This document shows positions 41,770 to 53,388 of a stretch of 64,000 nt of DNA, piece by piece. The stretch covers positions 278,001 to 342,000 of the forward strand of contig NC_051107.1 of the NCBI RefSeq assembly GCF_901709675.1, written 5' to 3'. The position numbers were made by a program, and so were the translations under genes. The stretch's first letter is position 1. Each line of letters begins with the position of its first letter. Below the pieces are notes generated by a model. The model did no database searches, had not been told where the DNA came from, and was given only the letters and a program-made list of their open reading frames with translations. The stretch is from Syngnathus acus. Its lineage: Eukaryota > Chordata > Actinopteri > Syngnathiformes > Syngnathidae.

Positions 41770-42197
41770 ACAAGACTCTACCAGCCTGACAGGGATTTAG
41801 GTGCTTGACAGATTCTGTGATTATTTTGTTCTGTTACTACTAGAAAGGGGATCTCAGCTCCCTCAAGTAGTGATGAAAAATGAAGCTTCAAATTTGCATC
41901 ATGAACCAGTAGATGCTATTACCTGTAGATAGCAGTCTCTGTTCTACATTGGGCTGAAATTACACTGACTTGCCATTTCTTAAACCCCTTTATTTAAACC
42001 AACAGTTTTATCTAGAGTAGTATAAAAATACAAGTGTTTCATAAAGCAAATTTGATGTTTTATTTTTCCACACTTCCCTTCAACCAATGTTTCCACTCTT
42101 CTTCTTCGAATGGAGGAGATGGTTCTTTGAAGGTGCAGCTGTTATATTTGGTGGCAAGTGTCAGTCAGCCAGCTGACCTGAGCGTCATCTATGGAGG
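41770..42197 (+). other. intergenic stretch, no gene seen
   Basis: Unique-looking AT-rich sequence up to about 42120, then a GC-richer part continuous with the LINE fragment that follows. Confidence 0.4.
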
Positions 42198-42722
42198 TCA
42201 GACCATTTGCCCCGCCAGGATGGCGGTAGATGGGGCAAGATGGTCTGCAGTCTGTTCCTCTGTGCCACACTCGCATGCCGCAGTAGGCGCAAAACCCCAT
42301 TTGTGCATGGTTGAGCGGAAACGTATTCCTGTTGGTGTTGTGCTTATTGACCTGGCTATCAAACGAGTGTGAGAACTACAACACCAAGCAGGTATGCAGT
42401 ACTCGGCGGCAGAATGGACCAAGGCTAGAGTGGCTGTATGGAGTGTCTTACCGTCAGCTCCCCAGCTTGAACCAGCCAATCTTCGCAGGAGCCTGATGCG
42501 TATGGTGAGCTTTTTGCACAGTGACTCTAGGTGACGGCAGTACTTGAGTGCTCTGTCGAGTTTAATGCCAAGGTATGTAGGCTCGTCAGGTAGAGAACAT
42601 CCATTAACGTGTACGTTAAGCTCATGTTTTGCCTCCTTGTTGTAAAGATGGAAGGCAACTGTCACTGTTTTGGTGGTACTGAGCTTCAGCTTCCACTCCT
42701 GAAGGGCGCCCATCACAGCCAA
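42198..42722 (-). pseudogene. non-LTR retrotransposon reverse transcriptase, C-terminal fragment
   Basis: 174 codons on the minus strand. It reads WKLKLSTTKTVTVAFHLYNK, then EPTYLGIKLDRALKYCRHLE, then LRRLAGSSWGADGKTLHTAT and EYCIPAWC. These are thumb and post-RT motifs of jockey-like LINE polymerases. After LIARSI the text jumps to MHKWGFAPTAACECG-EEQTADH, which normally lies more than 100 residues further on, so there is an internal deletion. The palm, with the catalytic residues, is absent. Confidence 0.85.
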
Positions 42723-42843
42723 TTGTTCATGGTTGCCTGCTTCAGATTGATTTACAAACCTTAATAACGTGGCTATGATTCAGAATGAATGTTCAAATCG
42801 CAGCTTTAAAAAAAAAAAAAAAAAGAAGCGGCATTGTCAAAGT

Positions 42844-43782
42844 CAGGGCCGGTTCTAGGAATGCACATAAGAGGGGGCAGTCAGAAATGTGAAGGGGGCA
42901 TGTTCTTTTTTTTTTTTTTACACATTTTTAACACTGTTAGTGTTTTCTTCACGGCAGTTGTTAGCTGTGTGTCCAGATCTCAACCTGGAGAAGTGGATTG
43001 CACTCTGTCAGGCCTCTACACTAAGACCTGTCCAGCTTGGGTGTCCCACCTGAAGATTAAAGCTTCTGCTGGTATTGCTCTTAGGGTCACTGAGGCACGC
43101 AAACCCCCTGACCACAATAAGGTGGCAATCTCTCAGGGGGGGGGAACATATAATATGAATGTTATATTAACTATTATTTGAGTTGTCGTTAATCATTAGT
43201 CCGGCCGGGTCATACCAAAGACTATAAAAATGGGACCCATTGCCTCCCTGCTTGGCACTCAGCATTAAGGGTTGGAATTGGGGGGTTAGATCACCAACTG
43301 ATTCCCGAGCGCGGCACCGCTGCTGCTCACTGCTCCCCTCTCCCCCAGGGGATGGATTAAAATCACATGGGGATGGGTTAAATGCAGAGGACAAATTTCA
43401 CCACACCCAGGTGTGTGTGTGACGATCATTGGGACTTTAATCTTAATCTTTAATCTTTAATATCACGGGTCATTACGACGAGTTTGGTGGAGTTTTTACT
43501 GCTTCTTCCAACTCCTACCGCGCTGACTGTAACTTGACACTCTCTGGCTGCGTCTTGCCTCATTTGCATACTCACAGTGATTGGATGTTTACGGAGGGGC
43601 GCGGAGTCCTGACAGCAGGCTGTGTGAGGACACACACTGCACCGACATGAGAGAAGAGAGGGGGCTGATTAACGTGTGTTTCTATCAGCGGATTTTTCAC
43701 TTCTAAAAGTTTGATTCGAGGGGGCAGGACATCTGTTTGAGGGGGCGTTGCCCCCTCTTGCCCCTGCGTAGAGCCGGCACTG
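42844..43782. mobile_element. hAT element ('CAGGGCCGGTTCTAGG' family), composite interior
   Basis: 939 bp, ends CAGGGCCGGTTCTAGG and AGAGCCGGCACTG, perfect 8-bp duplication GTCAAAGT (42836-42843 and 43783-43790). The interior contains a LINE 3'-like piece (42960-43142), a poly(A)-tailed retroposon (43190-43460) and a segment (43461-43562) shared with the hAT at 10339-11500. Confidence 0.85.
43190..43460 (+). mobile_element. dispersed retroposon (SINE-like, A-rich tail)
   Basis: Body from CCGGCCGGGTCATACCAAAG to GACGATCATTGGGACTTTAA, then an A/T-rich (ATCTTTA)n tail. Copies in the opposite orientation lie at 50230-50307 (3' part only) and 53507-53777 (with a poly-T tract on the other side). 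The consistent A-rich end implies retroposition. I cannot assign it to a named family. Confidence 0.75.
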
Positions 43783-45450
43783 GTCAAAGTCAAAGTCTGC
43801 TTTATTGTCAATCTCTTCACATGCCAAGACGCACAAAGAAATCGAAATTACGTTTCCACTATCCCACGGTGACAAGACATAGTACACGACATACATACAA
43901 GCAAACAACACAAAATAAAAACAAGAAGGCACAAACAATGAATAATAAGAGTGATGAATAAATAATAAATAAACAAATAACACAATAAATAAGAGGAGCA
44001 AAACGGAGCAAGTGAGCATACAGCAGACAGTCAGAATATAGCGCAAAAGTACAGGACGCTACGCCGAAGGGGGGAGAGAGTTCAGGATCCTAACAGCCTG
44101 GAGTATGAAGCTGTTGGTGAGTCTGGTGGTGCGGGAGCGCAGGCTCCTGTACCTCTTCCCAGAGGGCAGAAGATCGAACAAAGAGTGAGCGGGGTGACTC
44201 ACATCACTCACAATCGTGGTCGCCTTGCGGGTGAGATGGGAGGTGTAAATGTCCTTCAAGGAGGGGAGTGAAGCACCAATAATCTTACCAGCCGTGTTCA
44301 CTATGCGCTGGAGGGCCTTCATGTTGTAGTCAGTGCAGCTACCACCCCAAACAGCAATACAACTGGAGAGGACGCTCTCAACGGTGCCACGGTGAAATGT
44401 AGCCATGACGGCCGGAGGAGCACACGCTCGCCTGAGTTTCCGCAGGAAGTACAGGCGGCGCTTGGCCTTCTTCGCCAGTGATGCGGTGTTGGTGGACCAG
44501 GAGAGATCCTCACTGATGTGCACCCCCAGGATCCTGGTGCTGCTCACTCTCTCCACCACAGCACCGTCGATGGTCAGCGGCAGGTGTTGGGTGTGACCCT
44601 TCCGGAAGTCAACAACAATCTCCTTGGTCTTGTTGACGTTCAGCAGGAGGTTGTTGTCCTTGCACCACGTGGTCAGAAGGCCAACCTCCAACCTGTATTG
44701 AGTCTCGTCGCCCTTGGTGATGAGACCCACCAGAGTCATGTCGTCAGCAAATTTCACCATGCGGCTGGTGCTGTAGGTTGCAGCGCAGTCATGCGTCAGC
44801 AGGGTGAAGAGCAGCGGACTGAGCACGCAGCCTTGGGGGGCCCCCGTGCTCAGCGTGATGTTGGCGGAGATCTTGTCGCCAACACGTACCGCCTGAGGTC
44901 TCTGACTGACGAAGTCTAGTAGCCAGTTGCAGAGGTAGGTACTGAGGCCCAGCTTGGCGAGTTTGCAGATGAGTCGTCGTGGCACAATGGTGTTGAAGGC
45001 AGAACTGAAGTCCACAAACGGCAATCTCACATACGAGTCCCTACTCTCCAGGTGGGTGAGGGCCGAGTGGAGGGCAGAACAGATGGCATCCTCAGAGGAC
45101 CGTCAGGCTCGGTACGCAAACTGGAAGGGGTCTATGGTGGGGGGTAGAATGGATCTGATGTGCTCCATGACAAGCCGCTCAAAGCACTTCATGATGATGG
45201 GCGTCAGTGCCACGGGGCGGTAGTCATTGAAGCAGGACGGGGCAGGTTTCTTCGGCACAGGTACGATGGTGGCAGCCTTGAAACACGAAGGGACGACGGC
45301 TTGCTGCAGGGAAATGTTGAAGATGTCCGTGAAGACACCCGTCAGCTCCCCAGCGCAGTCCTTCAGCGCTCGGATGTTGTCAGGGCCCGCCGCCTTACGA
45401 GTGTTGATAGCGGCAAGCGCCCTCCTCACACTATCAGCAGAGAGGCACAT
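43783..45450 (-). pseudogene. L2-clade LINE, reverse transcriptase with one nonsense codon
   Basis: The minus strand encodes the RT fingers (45103-45450: [30 protein letters not shown]) and palm/thumb (44059-45030: [36 protein letters not shown]). The two blocks are in one frame, separated by a single TGA at 45103-45105. FADD holds the catalytic Asp pair. The C-terminal part ends [20 protein letters not shown] and beyond. The 3' UTR runs to CAAAGTCAAAGTC at 43783. The endonuclease half is missing: the sequence stops at the inverted repeat that begins at 45451. Confidence 0.93.
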
Positions 45451-47320
45451 GAACTGTTTAATGCATGCCTGATGTTATTCTAATTCACGGACACGGCCCA
45501 AGGTGTCTAAGAATGTTTTGTACTTGATTATATCTCATGTTTTGATTAATGCTTGATGTGACGTCGTATTTTGCCTAATGCTAGACGCCAGCCTTGGATT
45601 ACTATTACAACACAGATGTTGTTTTGTTGGATTTGGTCCACAATTTGGGAAGCGCGCAATCCGCGCCTCACGGCAAAAGCCATAGCCAATCACCTGTTAT
45701 CCAATTTACTCACTGTGTGCTCGTTTTATTTCTTCAGTTTTAGAAAAAGGCTAAGACACCAAAACAAAATTTAGACCAGTGGTTCCCAAACTTTTGCAGG
45801 CTGGCGCCCCCTTTGGCTCCCCAGTGAATTCCTAGCGCCCCCCCCCCCCAGGCACATATGGAAACAAACACCTCTTTCTTGATATTTGGTTTGCTGCAAT
45901 TTGAAAAGAGAAAGGTTAAACACAAATGTGTATTTCACAAATAAAACCCAATTTAGTATTTAGTAAACCAATTTATTTTTTAGCAGTTTGAACTGTTTCA
46001 GCAACATAGAATCGTAAATAAACATTCCACCAGTAACCTTCATTGTCTCACACGTAATATTAATGGGATGGATGTGCTTGGTGCAGGGACATAAGCTTCT
46101 CAACATCAGGCTGGAACTCACTAAGAAGAAGTCGTAGATCCCCGCGGTCAGTAATTTTCAGTCGGTTTCTTTGCTTGGAAAGAAGCAAGGTGACTGCACT
46201 GAAGCCCCGTTCTACTAAATATGATGTTGGGAAGGCAATGAAGTACATCTTGACCTTGTTCCACAGCACTTGATAGCAGTCAGAGATTTTTTTTTGTAAC
46301 CAAAAACTGGCTGGGCCAGAGCGGCGTGTTGTGTACAAATCGACTGCCGCCCCCCTACCGCCCCTTTCTTCCTCACCGCCCCCCCAGATCTTTCCACCGC
46401 CCCCAGGGGGGCGGTACCGCCCACTTTGGGAACCACTGATTTAGACTTACACAGGTTGGTTGAGTTCAATCACAATTCTTGTTAAGAAAGCTCTGTTTTC
46501 AGGAAAGATACAATACAGCGCTGGGCCTTTCGTGTGACGATGCTCAAAAGCAGAATGTCTCCATTCAGAAAAGGCAACGTTCAAGGTTCTTTGGTCAGCT
46601 TATATTCAGTTGCACACGCCGGTGTGGGCCGAGTTTGATGGGTGATGAGTCTTTGGGGTGGGGCAAATTCGCAGGAGAGTTTGATTCCATGGGAGTGGGT
46701 GTTGGTTTGGTGAGAGCTGGTTTCGTGGGGTTGGGTGCTGATTTTGGGCGATTCGATGTGTGTGGGGGCTGTTGTTTTCCTTTTCGTCTTTCGGCCTTGA
46801 CGATCATCTTTGGCCGGGTTCTTGGCTGTCTCCCTCTGGCACCTGCTGGTTTTATCTCCAAGTGACCTTCCTGTAAACATTCTCCTCCATTCTTGCACAT
46901 ACACTGTCGCACCTCATCCATTCATCATCCTTCCACTTTTGTCATTTTGTACGGACTTACGTGAAGTTTTGTGTGTGACATCATCAATTCGTTAATGTTC
47001 CCTGACTATGCAACGTTCTTACTCACCACTTACCATGCATTTGTATGTTTGTTCTTTTGACACTCCATGTATTTGCTAACTTTGTCACATTCTTAGTTTA
47101 ATCATGGTTCCAACCAAATATTTTCATTGTTAGTCAAAATATTTTCCTTCTGTCCAGAACATTCAATAGTAATCCAAGGCTGGCGTCTAGCATTAGGCAA
47201 AATACGACGTCACATCAAGCATTAATCAAAACATGAGATATAATCAAGTACAAAACATTCTTAGACACCTTGGGCCGTGTCCGTGAATTAGAATAACATC
47301 AGGCATGCATTAAACAGTTC
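45451..47320. mobile_element. inverted-repeat element with perfect 156-bp arms
   Basis: Arms 45451-45606 and 47165-47320 are exact reverse complements over 156 bp (outer end GAACTGTTTAATGCATGCCT). The interior, minus a hAT insertion at 45777-46438, is about 900 bp and includes a Pro/Lys/Thr-rich frame on the minus strand (46581-46921). No family was recognised. It abuts the LINE exactly at 45450. Confidence 0.8.
45777..46438 (-). mobile_element. hAT element with transposase dimerisation domain
   Basis: 662 bp, ends CAGTGGTTCCCAAAC and GGGAACCACTG, perfect 8-bp duplication ATTTAGAC (45769-45776 and 46439-46446). Minus-strand codons 46060-46338 read AFPTSYLVERGFSAVTLLLS, then KQRNRLKITDRGDLRLLLSE, the hAT C-terminal dimerisation region. 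The N-terminal and catalytic parts are deleted. Confidence 0.92.
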
Positions 47321-48273
47321 CTTAAGGGTCGTTATGCTATTCAGGCAATATACGTATCAACAAACATTTGTTATTTCTAAGTGCACAAAAATATATATCA
47401 GATCATGAAGTTATAAAAACCTATGTCATCACCATGTATAAAAATGTCTAGTTATGTCTTCTTTATTGGTTTGGTGTGCAGGTATAATTATATGCTTAAA
47501 ATGTTTCTTTTATTGATTTAATATGTGAATATACTTGTCTGCTTATGTACTTTATTCAATGAGGTTTGAGCATATCTGTTTTTGTAGCTAGGCAGGACTT
47601 TTTGTATTTCGACCCCATTCCTTCAATATGTCGATAACTACGACTGACAAAACAAGCCGTTTGAAAATTGATTGTGTTGAGCAGTCTACAGTAATTTTAT
47701 ATTTCATGCTCGTTATGAGTGATTGAACAAGTCTGTCTCAAAATGGCCGCCCTGTGGCTGTGTCACTTCAGATTGGCCCACAGTGCGCAGAAGCAATCTT
47801 GTCTTTATTTGTCTTTATTTATCGCTGGTGCAGGGCGTCCTCAGTTTACAACATCTTCGAGTTATGCTGTTTCGTGTTTACGACACACGTCTCATATATT
47901 GTTTTTTATATTATTTTTTCATATTTCATCTCATATATTTACGCCTCATATATTTAAAGCGTTTTTGCGTCGCAAGCGTCGTAAAGGCGTCCTAAAATTC
48001 GCTAGGAAATGAATTTGTGCGTGCAGCGGAAGAATACACCGGGAGAGAGACTGTAGTCTGGCGTTATCCACTCACATGGTATACGTACGCCATTTTGGAC
48101 TGTTGCGTCGTCGCTCTCTTGCAACGCCCCTTCCAGTGTGCAAGCCAACCACAGGAATAAAGGTAAGGAATTGTTTTCATCTTTTTTTATTACTCTACTG
48201 TTTCATTTTATAACTGTTCCGACTTACACCGAAATTCAGTTTACATGCGTAGGAACGGATCGATGTCGTACAC
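47321..48273 (+). other. intergenic stretch, no gene seen
   Basis: AT-rich sequence, then from about 47700 a CpG-bearing piece (CAAAATGGCCGCCCTGTGGC) with overlapping frames of low credibility. Probably transposon-derived. No termini found. Confidence 0.35.
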
Positions 48274-49032
48274 CAGGGGTGTCCAAACTTTTTGCAAGGA
48301 GGGCCAGATTCGATGAAGTGAAGGGGCCCGGGGGCCAATAGTTTTTTCGGACATTTTTTAACTACAAAGATTTCATGCAAATACACACTGTTATAAAACA
48401 AATTTCACAATTGTCTTTATTTTTCAAATGACAAAACAACCAAATATAAGCCACTCAGGCAGATGTGAACAACTCTAAAAACACAAATTCTGCCTTTCAT
48501 TCATATCTGAAGAGTCAGATAACATTGAACAAACTGTATGAAATACCTTAAATTTACATGAGTTTAAAATTATTTTTGCCTCATGAACATTTTAAACAGG
48601 AGTTATAAGCGGTCACTCCCTGTTAGCTTGTCGTATGTGTTAGCATGTTTAGTCTGATAGTGTCTCTTTAGGTTGAAATCCTTAAACAAGACAACCGTCT
48701 CTTTACTAATTAGACAAACACAATTGCCTTGATCTTCAGTGAAGAAGTATTGTAATTCACATTTCTCTTGAAAGCGACGGCCCTCAACATCAACTTTCCT
48801 CGTTTTCTTTGCAGTCGCCATGGCAGAAATGAGCGGAGAGGGGTGGTGCTACCACCTTTTGGTGATAGGAGGAATTACAGTTTCAAGTTTCATGAATTTT
48901 TTTATTCAGTTTGACAGTGCAGGCGGGCCATAAATAATATGACCTGCCTGCATAGTATAAGACCGAAGCTGCGGGCCGTATGGAATCTGACCGGGGGCCG
49001 GATTTGGCCCGCGGGCCGACTTTGGACATCTG
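48274..49032 (-). mobile_element. hAT element with BED zinc-finger remnant
   Basis: 759 bp between CAGGGGTGTCCAAACTTTTT and CCGACTTTGGACATCTG. Flanks TCGTACAC and TCATATAC are a decayed 8-bp duplication (6 of 8). Minus-strand codons 48603-48821 read FQEKCELQYFFTEDQGNCVC then LISKETVVLFKDFNLKRHYQ and TKH, a BED finger. The second zinc-binding Cys (family CLIC) is Ser here (CLIS). Confidence 0.85.
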
Positions 49033-49076
49033 TCATATACCGAGGACCCCCTGTACTTCATGAGTACAGGCTAACC

Positions 49077-50123
49077 CAGGTGTGGGCAAACTTTTTGACT
49101 TGCGGGCCGAATTGGGTTCTAAATTTTGACCGGGGGGCCGAACCAGGAGCAGATGGATGTAGTATTTGTGTGAAGTAATAGAAATGACATGTAAAGGTCA
49201 TTGCATAAAAGGTTGTTACTTTTAGTAGGTAGTAAAGCATGGATATTCAAAAAAAGTTTTTTGAAAACAAATGCATTTATTAACAGCATTAAAAAATATT
49301 TCACAAAAAAACTACTATCAGTGATTCTCATTAAATACGACACTGTTATTATGAATAATAGTTTCCATCACTTCAGCGCCTGCAGGTCAGATTTATGAAA
49401 TATGTTTATCTAATGAGGCGAAATCACATCAAACGGCAAACATTCTGACCAAATACATCATCTTGAAGAATCAGTGAAAGAATACATCTAAATAAAGTAA
49501 TAAAGAAATCAATAGTATTGTTGGTCTCCCTTTTTTGCTAGTGCATCATGGTCTGGAGTAAAATTTGTTGTGGTAAGACTTAGGATAGAGCCGAGGTGTC
49601 TGTCCGTTAACCGAGATCTGTGACGGGCTTTGTTGACGTTCATGTGGCTGAGCGTCTGCTCACACACGTAGGTCGAGCCAAATGGTCCACTCTTTTTTTT
49701 TTTTAAACACTCGGCACTCAGTGTCCACCTTTCTTTTCCTCGGGCCACTCATTTTAATGGAAGGATTCCAGGGGAAGGTTTGTGGGTGGCATTAGCGTAA
49801 AACTTTCTCTGAAAGCTCAGCGCGCGAATTACGAGAATGCTGACGTCACAGCCCACACTCGAAATTTGGCACAGATGGAAATAGAGCGTGGAGTGCGCCG
49901 GGTTCGTACTAATTAGTACGTACACGCACTTGTGGTTGTGCACCGAGCTTTCTGACACGGCTTCCAGGAGTAAATGCGCTTGCCCATCTATTGGGGAAAC
50001 ATAGTAATTGCAGGGAAAATGACCCAAGAACTTTTTTTAATACAATTTATTCAGGTTTGGCGGGCCGGATTAAACGGCCCCGTGGGCCGAATGTGGCCCG
50101 CGGGCCGTAGTTTGCCCATGCTG
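49077..50123 (-). mobile_element. hAT element, sister of 35337-36628
   Basis: 1047 bp, ends CAGGTGTGGGCAAACTTTTT and AGTTTGCCCATGCTG. Flanks GGCTAACC and GGCTAAAC match at 7 of 8. The minus-strand frame 49509-49748 keeps the N terminus (MARGKERWTL) and a larger middle piece (YVCEQTLSHMNVNKARHRSR, then LTDRHL) than the sister copy, ending [15 protein letters not shown]. Confidence 0.88.
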
Positions 50124-50229
50124 GGCTAAACACAGGTAGCAACTTACCTGCGCTTCATAAATTGCTTTTGTTTCATCACTAGATGTCACTCTTGTACTAT
50201 TTTTTTTCATTTCCTGACCTTTAAAAAAG

Positions 50230-50307
50230 TTAAAAAGTTAAAGTCCCAATGATCGTCACACACACATCTGGGTGTGGTGAAATTTGTCCGCTGCATTTAA
50301 CCCATCC
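50230..50307 (-). mobile_element. retroposon fragment, interrupted by the hAT at 50308
   Basis: AAAGTCCCAATGATCGTCAC through CTGCATTTAACCCATCC, the 3' part of the A-tailed retroposon seen at 43190 and 53539. It breaks off exactly where the hAT terminus CAGTGGCGTAGCC begins. Confidence 0.75.
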
Positions 50308-53240
50308 CAGTGGCGTAGCCAAGCCGGGACTCCCTGCGCCCCGGTTGAAAAAAATCGAGCTTTTTCGATTCTTCATTTTCATGCCGTTTTTTTCTTTCGG
50401 TCTTGCGCGAATGTGCTTGCGCTATTCTATGTGCGCGATGTTATCCATTCACCGTTTGCCTCCCGGACCCGGATGTTGTTTTAGCGATCAGCGAACGGCG
50501 TGGGTGATGTTCGATTTTTTTTCTCCTACATGAAGATGAATAAAAAGCGAATTACCGATTTCTTTGGTGTACCTAAAGCAAAAAATTCTCAGGAAGAGGA
50601 TGATGCTTCTCGCGCTAGCTGTAGCATTGGTAGAGTTCCTGAAAGTCGACTCGGGAGCGACTCAGAGTCAGAGTCGAGCAGTGCCAGTGTCACAATCACT
50701 ATCGAGAATGGTTCTGCATGCACAACTAGTGCTACTGCTGCTGATGAGACCGCTGGTTCTCCTGCTGCTCTTGATGGTGATCCTGCTCCTGCTGATCGGC
50801 ATGCAACTCTTACTCAGCAAAAAATGGGTAGGTTATATACCTAGCCTAATTATTCAAATTATTATTAGCCTATATCAAATTATATTAGGCCTAATTTAGG
50901 CCTAATATTAATAAGTTATTTGGGGCCTACTGGTTTAATAGATAAGTAATAAATTATTACTTCTACCTGTACCAGTACTATCATTCTGATTGCCAATGTA
51001 TGTGCTTTTTGACTGGTTATAGATGAGATTTTGTTTTTATCATTTTTATTTTTTGCATATTCATTTTCATATCCAGCTTTAAATTTTTTAAAAGTAACTC
51101 CACATTCATATTTTATTTCATAGATATGATTAGAAATAACTACATCAGAAACTAATCTGGTTATTTGTTTTCTTTTGCCAGTAGCTGCGCCATCAGATAT
51201 TTCATCTGCTCCAGAGAATGGACCAGCACAGCCAAAACTGCAGAAGTTCCCAAGGACACTCTTCTCCAAAGAAGGAGCAAAGAGAAAGGACTACAGAGCC
51301 TTCAATCCTGCGTGGTACAAGTGTTATCCCTGGATAGAATACTCTGTGGAGGCCAACAAAATGTACTGTTTTCACTGCCGGCACTGGACAAGCACAATCG
51401 CCAGGAGATTGAGGAAAATAGAAGATATGTGACTTACATTGTAAACACAATTGTGTTTCTTGGACGCCAAGGACTCGCTTTGAGAGGGTCTGACGAAAGC
51501 TCAGGTTCTTTTCATAGGGGGAATTTTCTAGAGTTGGTCGATTACACTTCCAAGCTCAGTCCAGAGTTTGCTTCGCTCAAGAAGAAAATGAGACGCAATG
51601 CCACCTACCTCTCACCTGAGATCCAGAATGAGCTCATCACACTGATAGGCAATCATCTCCTGGATGAAATCTCTGATGAACTAAGCAAAGTTAAATACTT
51701 CTGTCTGTCAGCAGATGAGACTAAAGACACATCGCACCAGGAGCAGCTTTGTGTCACACTACGCTACCTAAAGGATGGCAATGTGGTTGAACGGTTTGTG
51801 GGATTTCATCCTTTGGAGCAGCTGAATGCAAGATTCATGGCTGAGAAGATAACCAAAGTGGTCAGCAAAGTCGTTCCTATGGACAAATGCGTTGCCCAGG
51901 TCTATGATGGTGCTGCAGTGATGAAGGGACAAAAGAATGGAGTAAATGCCATCATCAGCCAGGACTATCCGAAGGCATTGTACTTGCACTGCCAGAGCCA
52001 TGTGCTGAATTTGTGCTTGGTGGGCACGGTGTCTTCTGTTCAAGAAGCAGAAGGTTTCTTTTGTGTTTTGAAAACCTTATATGCATTTGTTACTTCATCT
52101 GCTGTCCATCCCAAGTTTGTTTCTGTGCAGGAGCAGATGAAATCTCCAAAAGAACAGGTGAAGCACCTTAAGTCATGGCCTGACACAAGGTGGTTTTGCA
52201 GAATTTCTGCAATTCGTGCTGTGCATGGCACTTATGCCTTCATTCTGGAGACATAGAATTGGTTTGCTGATGAAGAGGTGAATGCTGAGCGTCGTTTGAA
52301 GGCAACTGCCCTCAAGCACCAGGTTGCTCATTTTGAATTTTTGTTGATGCTTCATGTAATGCTCAAACTCTTTTCCATTACTGAATCTTTGACATTGTGT
52401 TTGCAAGCCAAGTCTCTGCATGCAAAGGCAAGCATTGATCTCATTGAATCAACTATTGCAGAATTGGAGTTGTTATTTCAAGATGACTGGTTTGATGAAA
52501 TTTTTGAGCAGTGTCTGACTCTAGCTGGAAAATATGAGTTCCCTGTCACTCTGAGGTCAGGAGAGAGAAGGAAGGCCAAGTTACCTGAGAAGTTCTCTGA
52601 CTCTGTTGTCACCCACAAGGTGCCTGATAGGAGAACTGATGCCATGTCTGCTCCTGATGCTAAAGTTCTTGCTAAGCGTGTTTGCTCAGATGTTGTGAGC
52701 ATGATGGTGGGAGAAATGAAGTCCCGCTTCAGCAACAAAACCTTGCAATTCCTGAGGGGATTTGGAGCTCTAGAGCCCATGATCATGAGGGAAGGAGTGC
52801 TCATTGAGAATGATCAGTTTCTGAATTCAGATGATCTCTTGGCCATAACTGAATTCTATGGGCTTTGTTCCCAGAGTGATTTCCTGGCTGAGGCAAGAGT
52901 TGCACGCAGAGTCATCATGAAAAGATGGCATGAAGCTTCCAAGACTGAATTTTCAATTGACAGTGTGATGTCTATTAGCACTGATCTTGGCGAGATTTTT
53001 CCTTACATTCTTTCACTTTATGAACTTGCTTTGACAATTGGGTGCAGCAGTGCCTCTTGCGAGACGTCTTTCTCTGCTATGAAGCGAGTAAAGAGCTACT
53101 TGAGGTCTTCAACGACTGAAGAGAGGCTGCATGCTCTATCTGTCATCAACATTGAGAATCAGCTGCCTATTGATGCTAATGCAATTGTTTTGAAATTCGC
53201 AGCCAATGATGGAAACAGGCGACTCCTGTTGTATTAAGCT
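50308..53240 (+). pseudogene. hAT transposase gene, ZMYM1-like, nearly full length but broken
   Basis: The 5' terminus CAGTGGCGTAGCCAAGCCGG is at 50308. Exon 1 runs 50530-50827 (MKMNKKRITDFFGVPKAK, then a Ser/Ala-rich linker), with donor GTAGGT. Exon 2 starts at 51182 after TTTTGCCAG (VAAPSDISSAPENG and KFPRTLFSKEGAKRKDYRAF). A TTF-type zinc finger begins (YCFHCRHW), then sequence is missing and the frame shifts near 51390. From there the DUF4371/hAT core is open to 52253 (FCLSADETKDTSHQEQLCVT, DGAAVMKGQKNGVNAIIS, LHCQSHVLNLCL). A TAG at 52254-52256 interrupts it. The same frame resumes to 53237 with the dimerisation domain (CSSASCETSFSAMKRVKSYL, RLHALSVINIE). The 3' terminus is not visible. 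Confidence 0.93.
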
Positions 53241-53388
53241 TTACAGTTAAATATGATACAGTTGCTTGCTTCTACAGTTCCATTCTGGTTTTTATTTCGT
53301 GGTATTCTTGTAACTTTTTCTTGTAGCAAGTTCTATTCTGTTCAGGTGTTTTTCATGTTTTCTGTTCCTTTACAAAAAGTTATTGGTA

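Noticed and set aside
44405-45483. Plus-strand frames of up to 133 codons
   Set aside because: They are complements of the minus-strand LINE reverse transcriptase.
46479-46921. Frames on both strands in the inverted-repeat element core
   Set aside because: Mutually overlapping and low complexity (Pro/Lys/Thr or Gly-rich). I mention the core in findings but do not call a gene.
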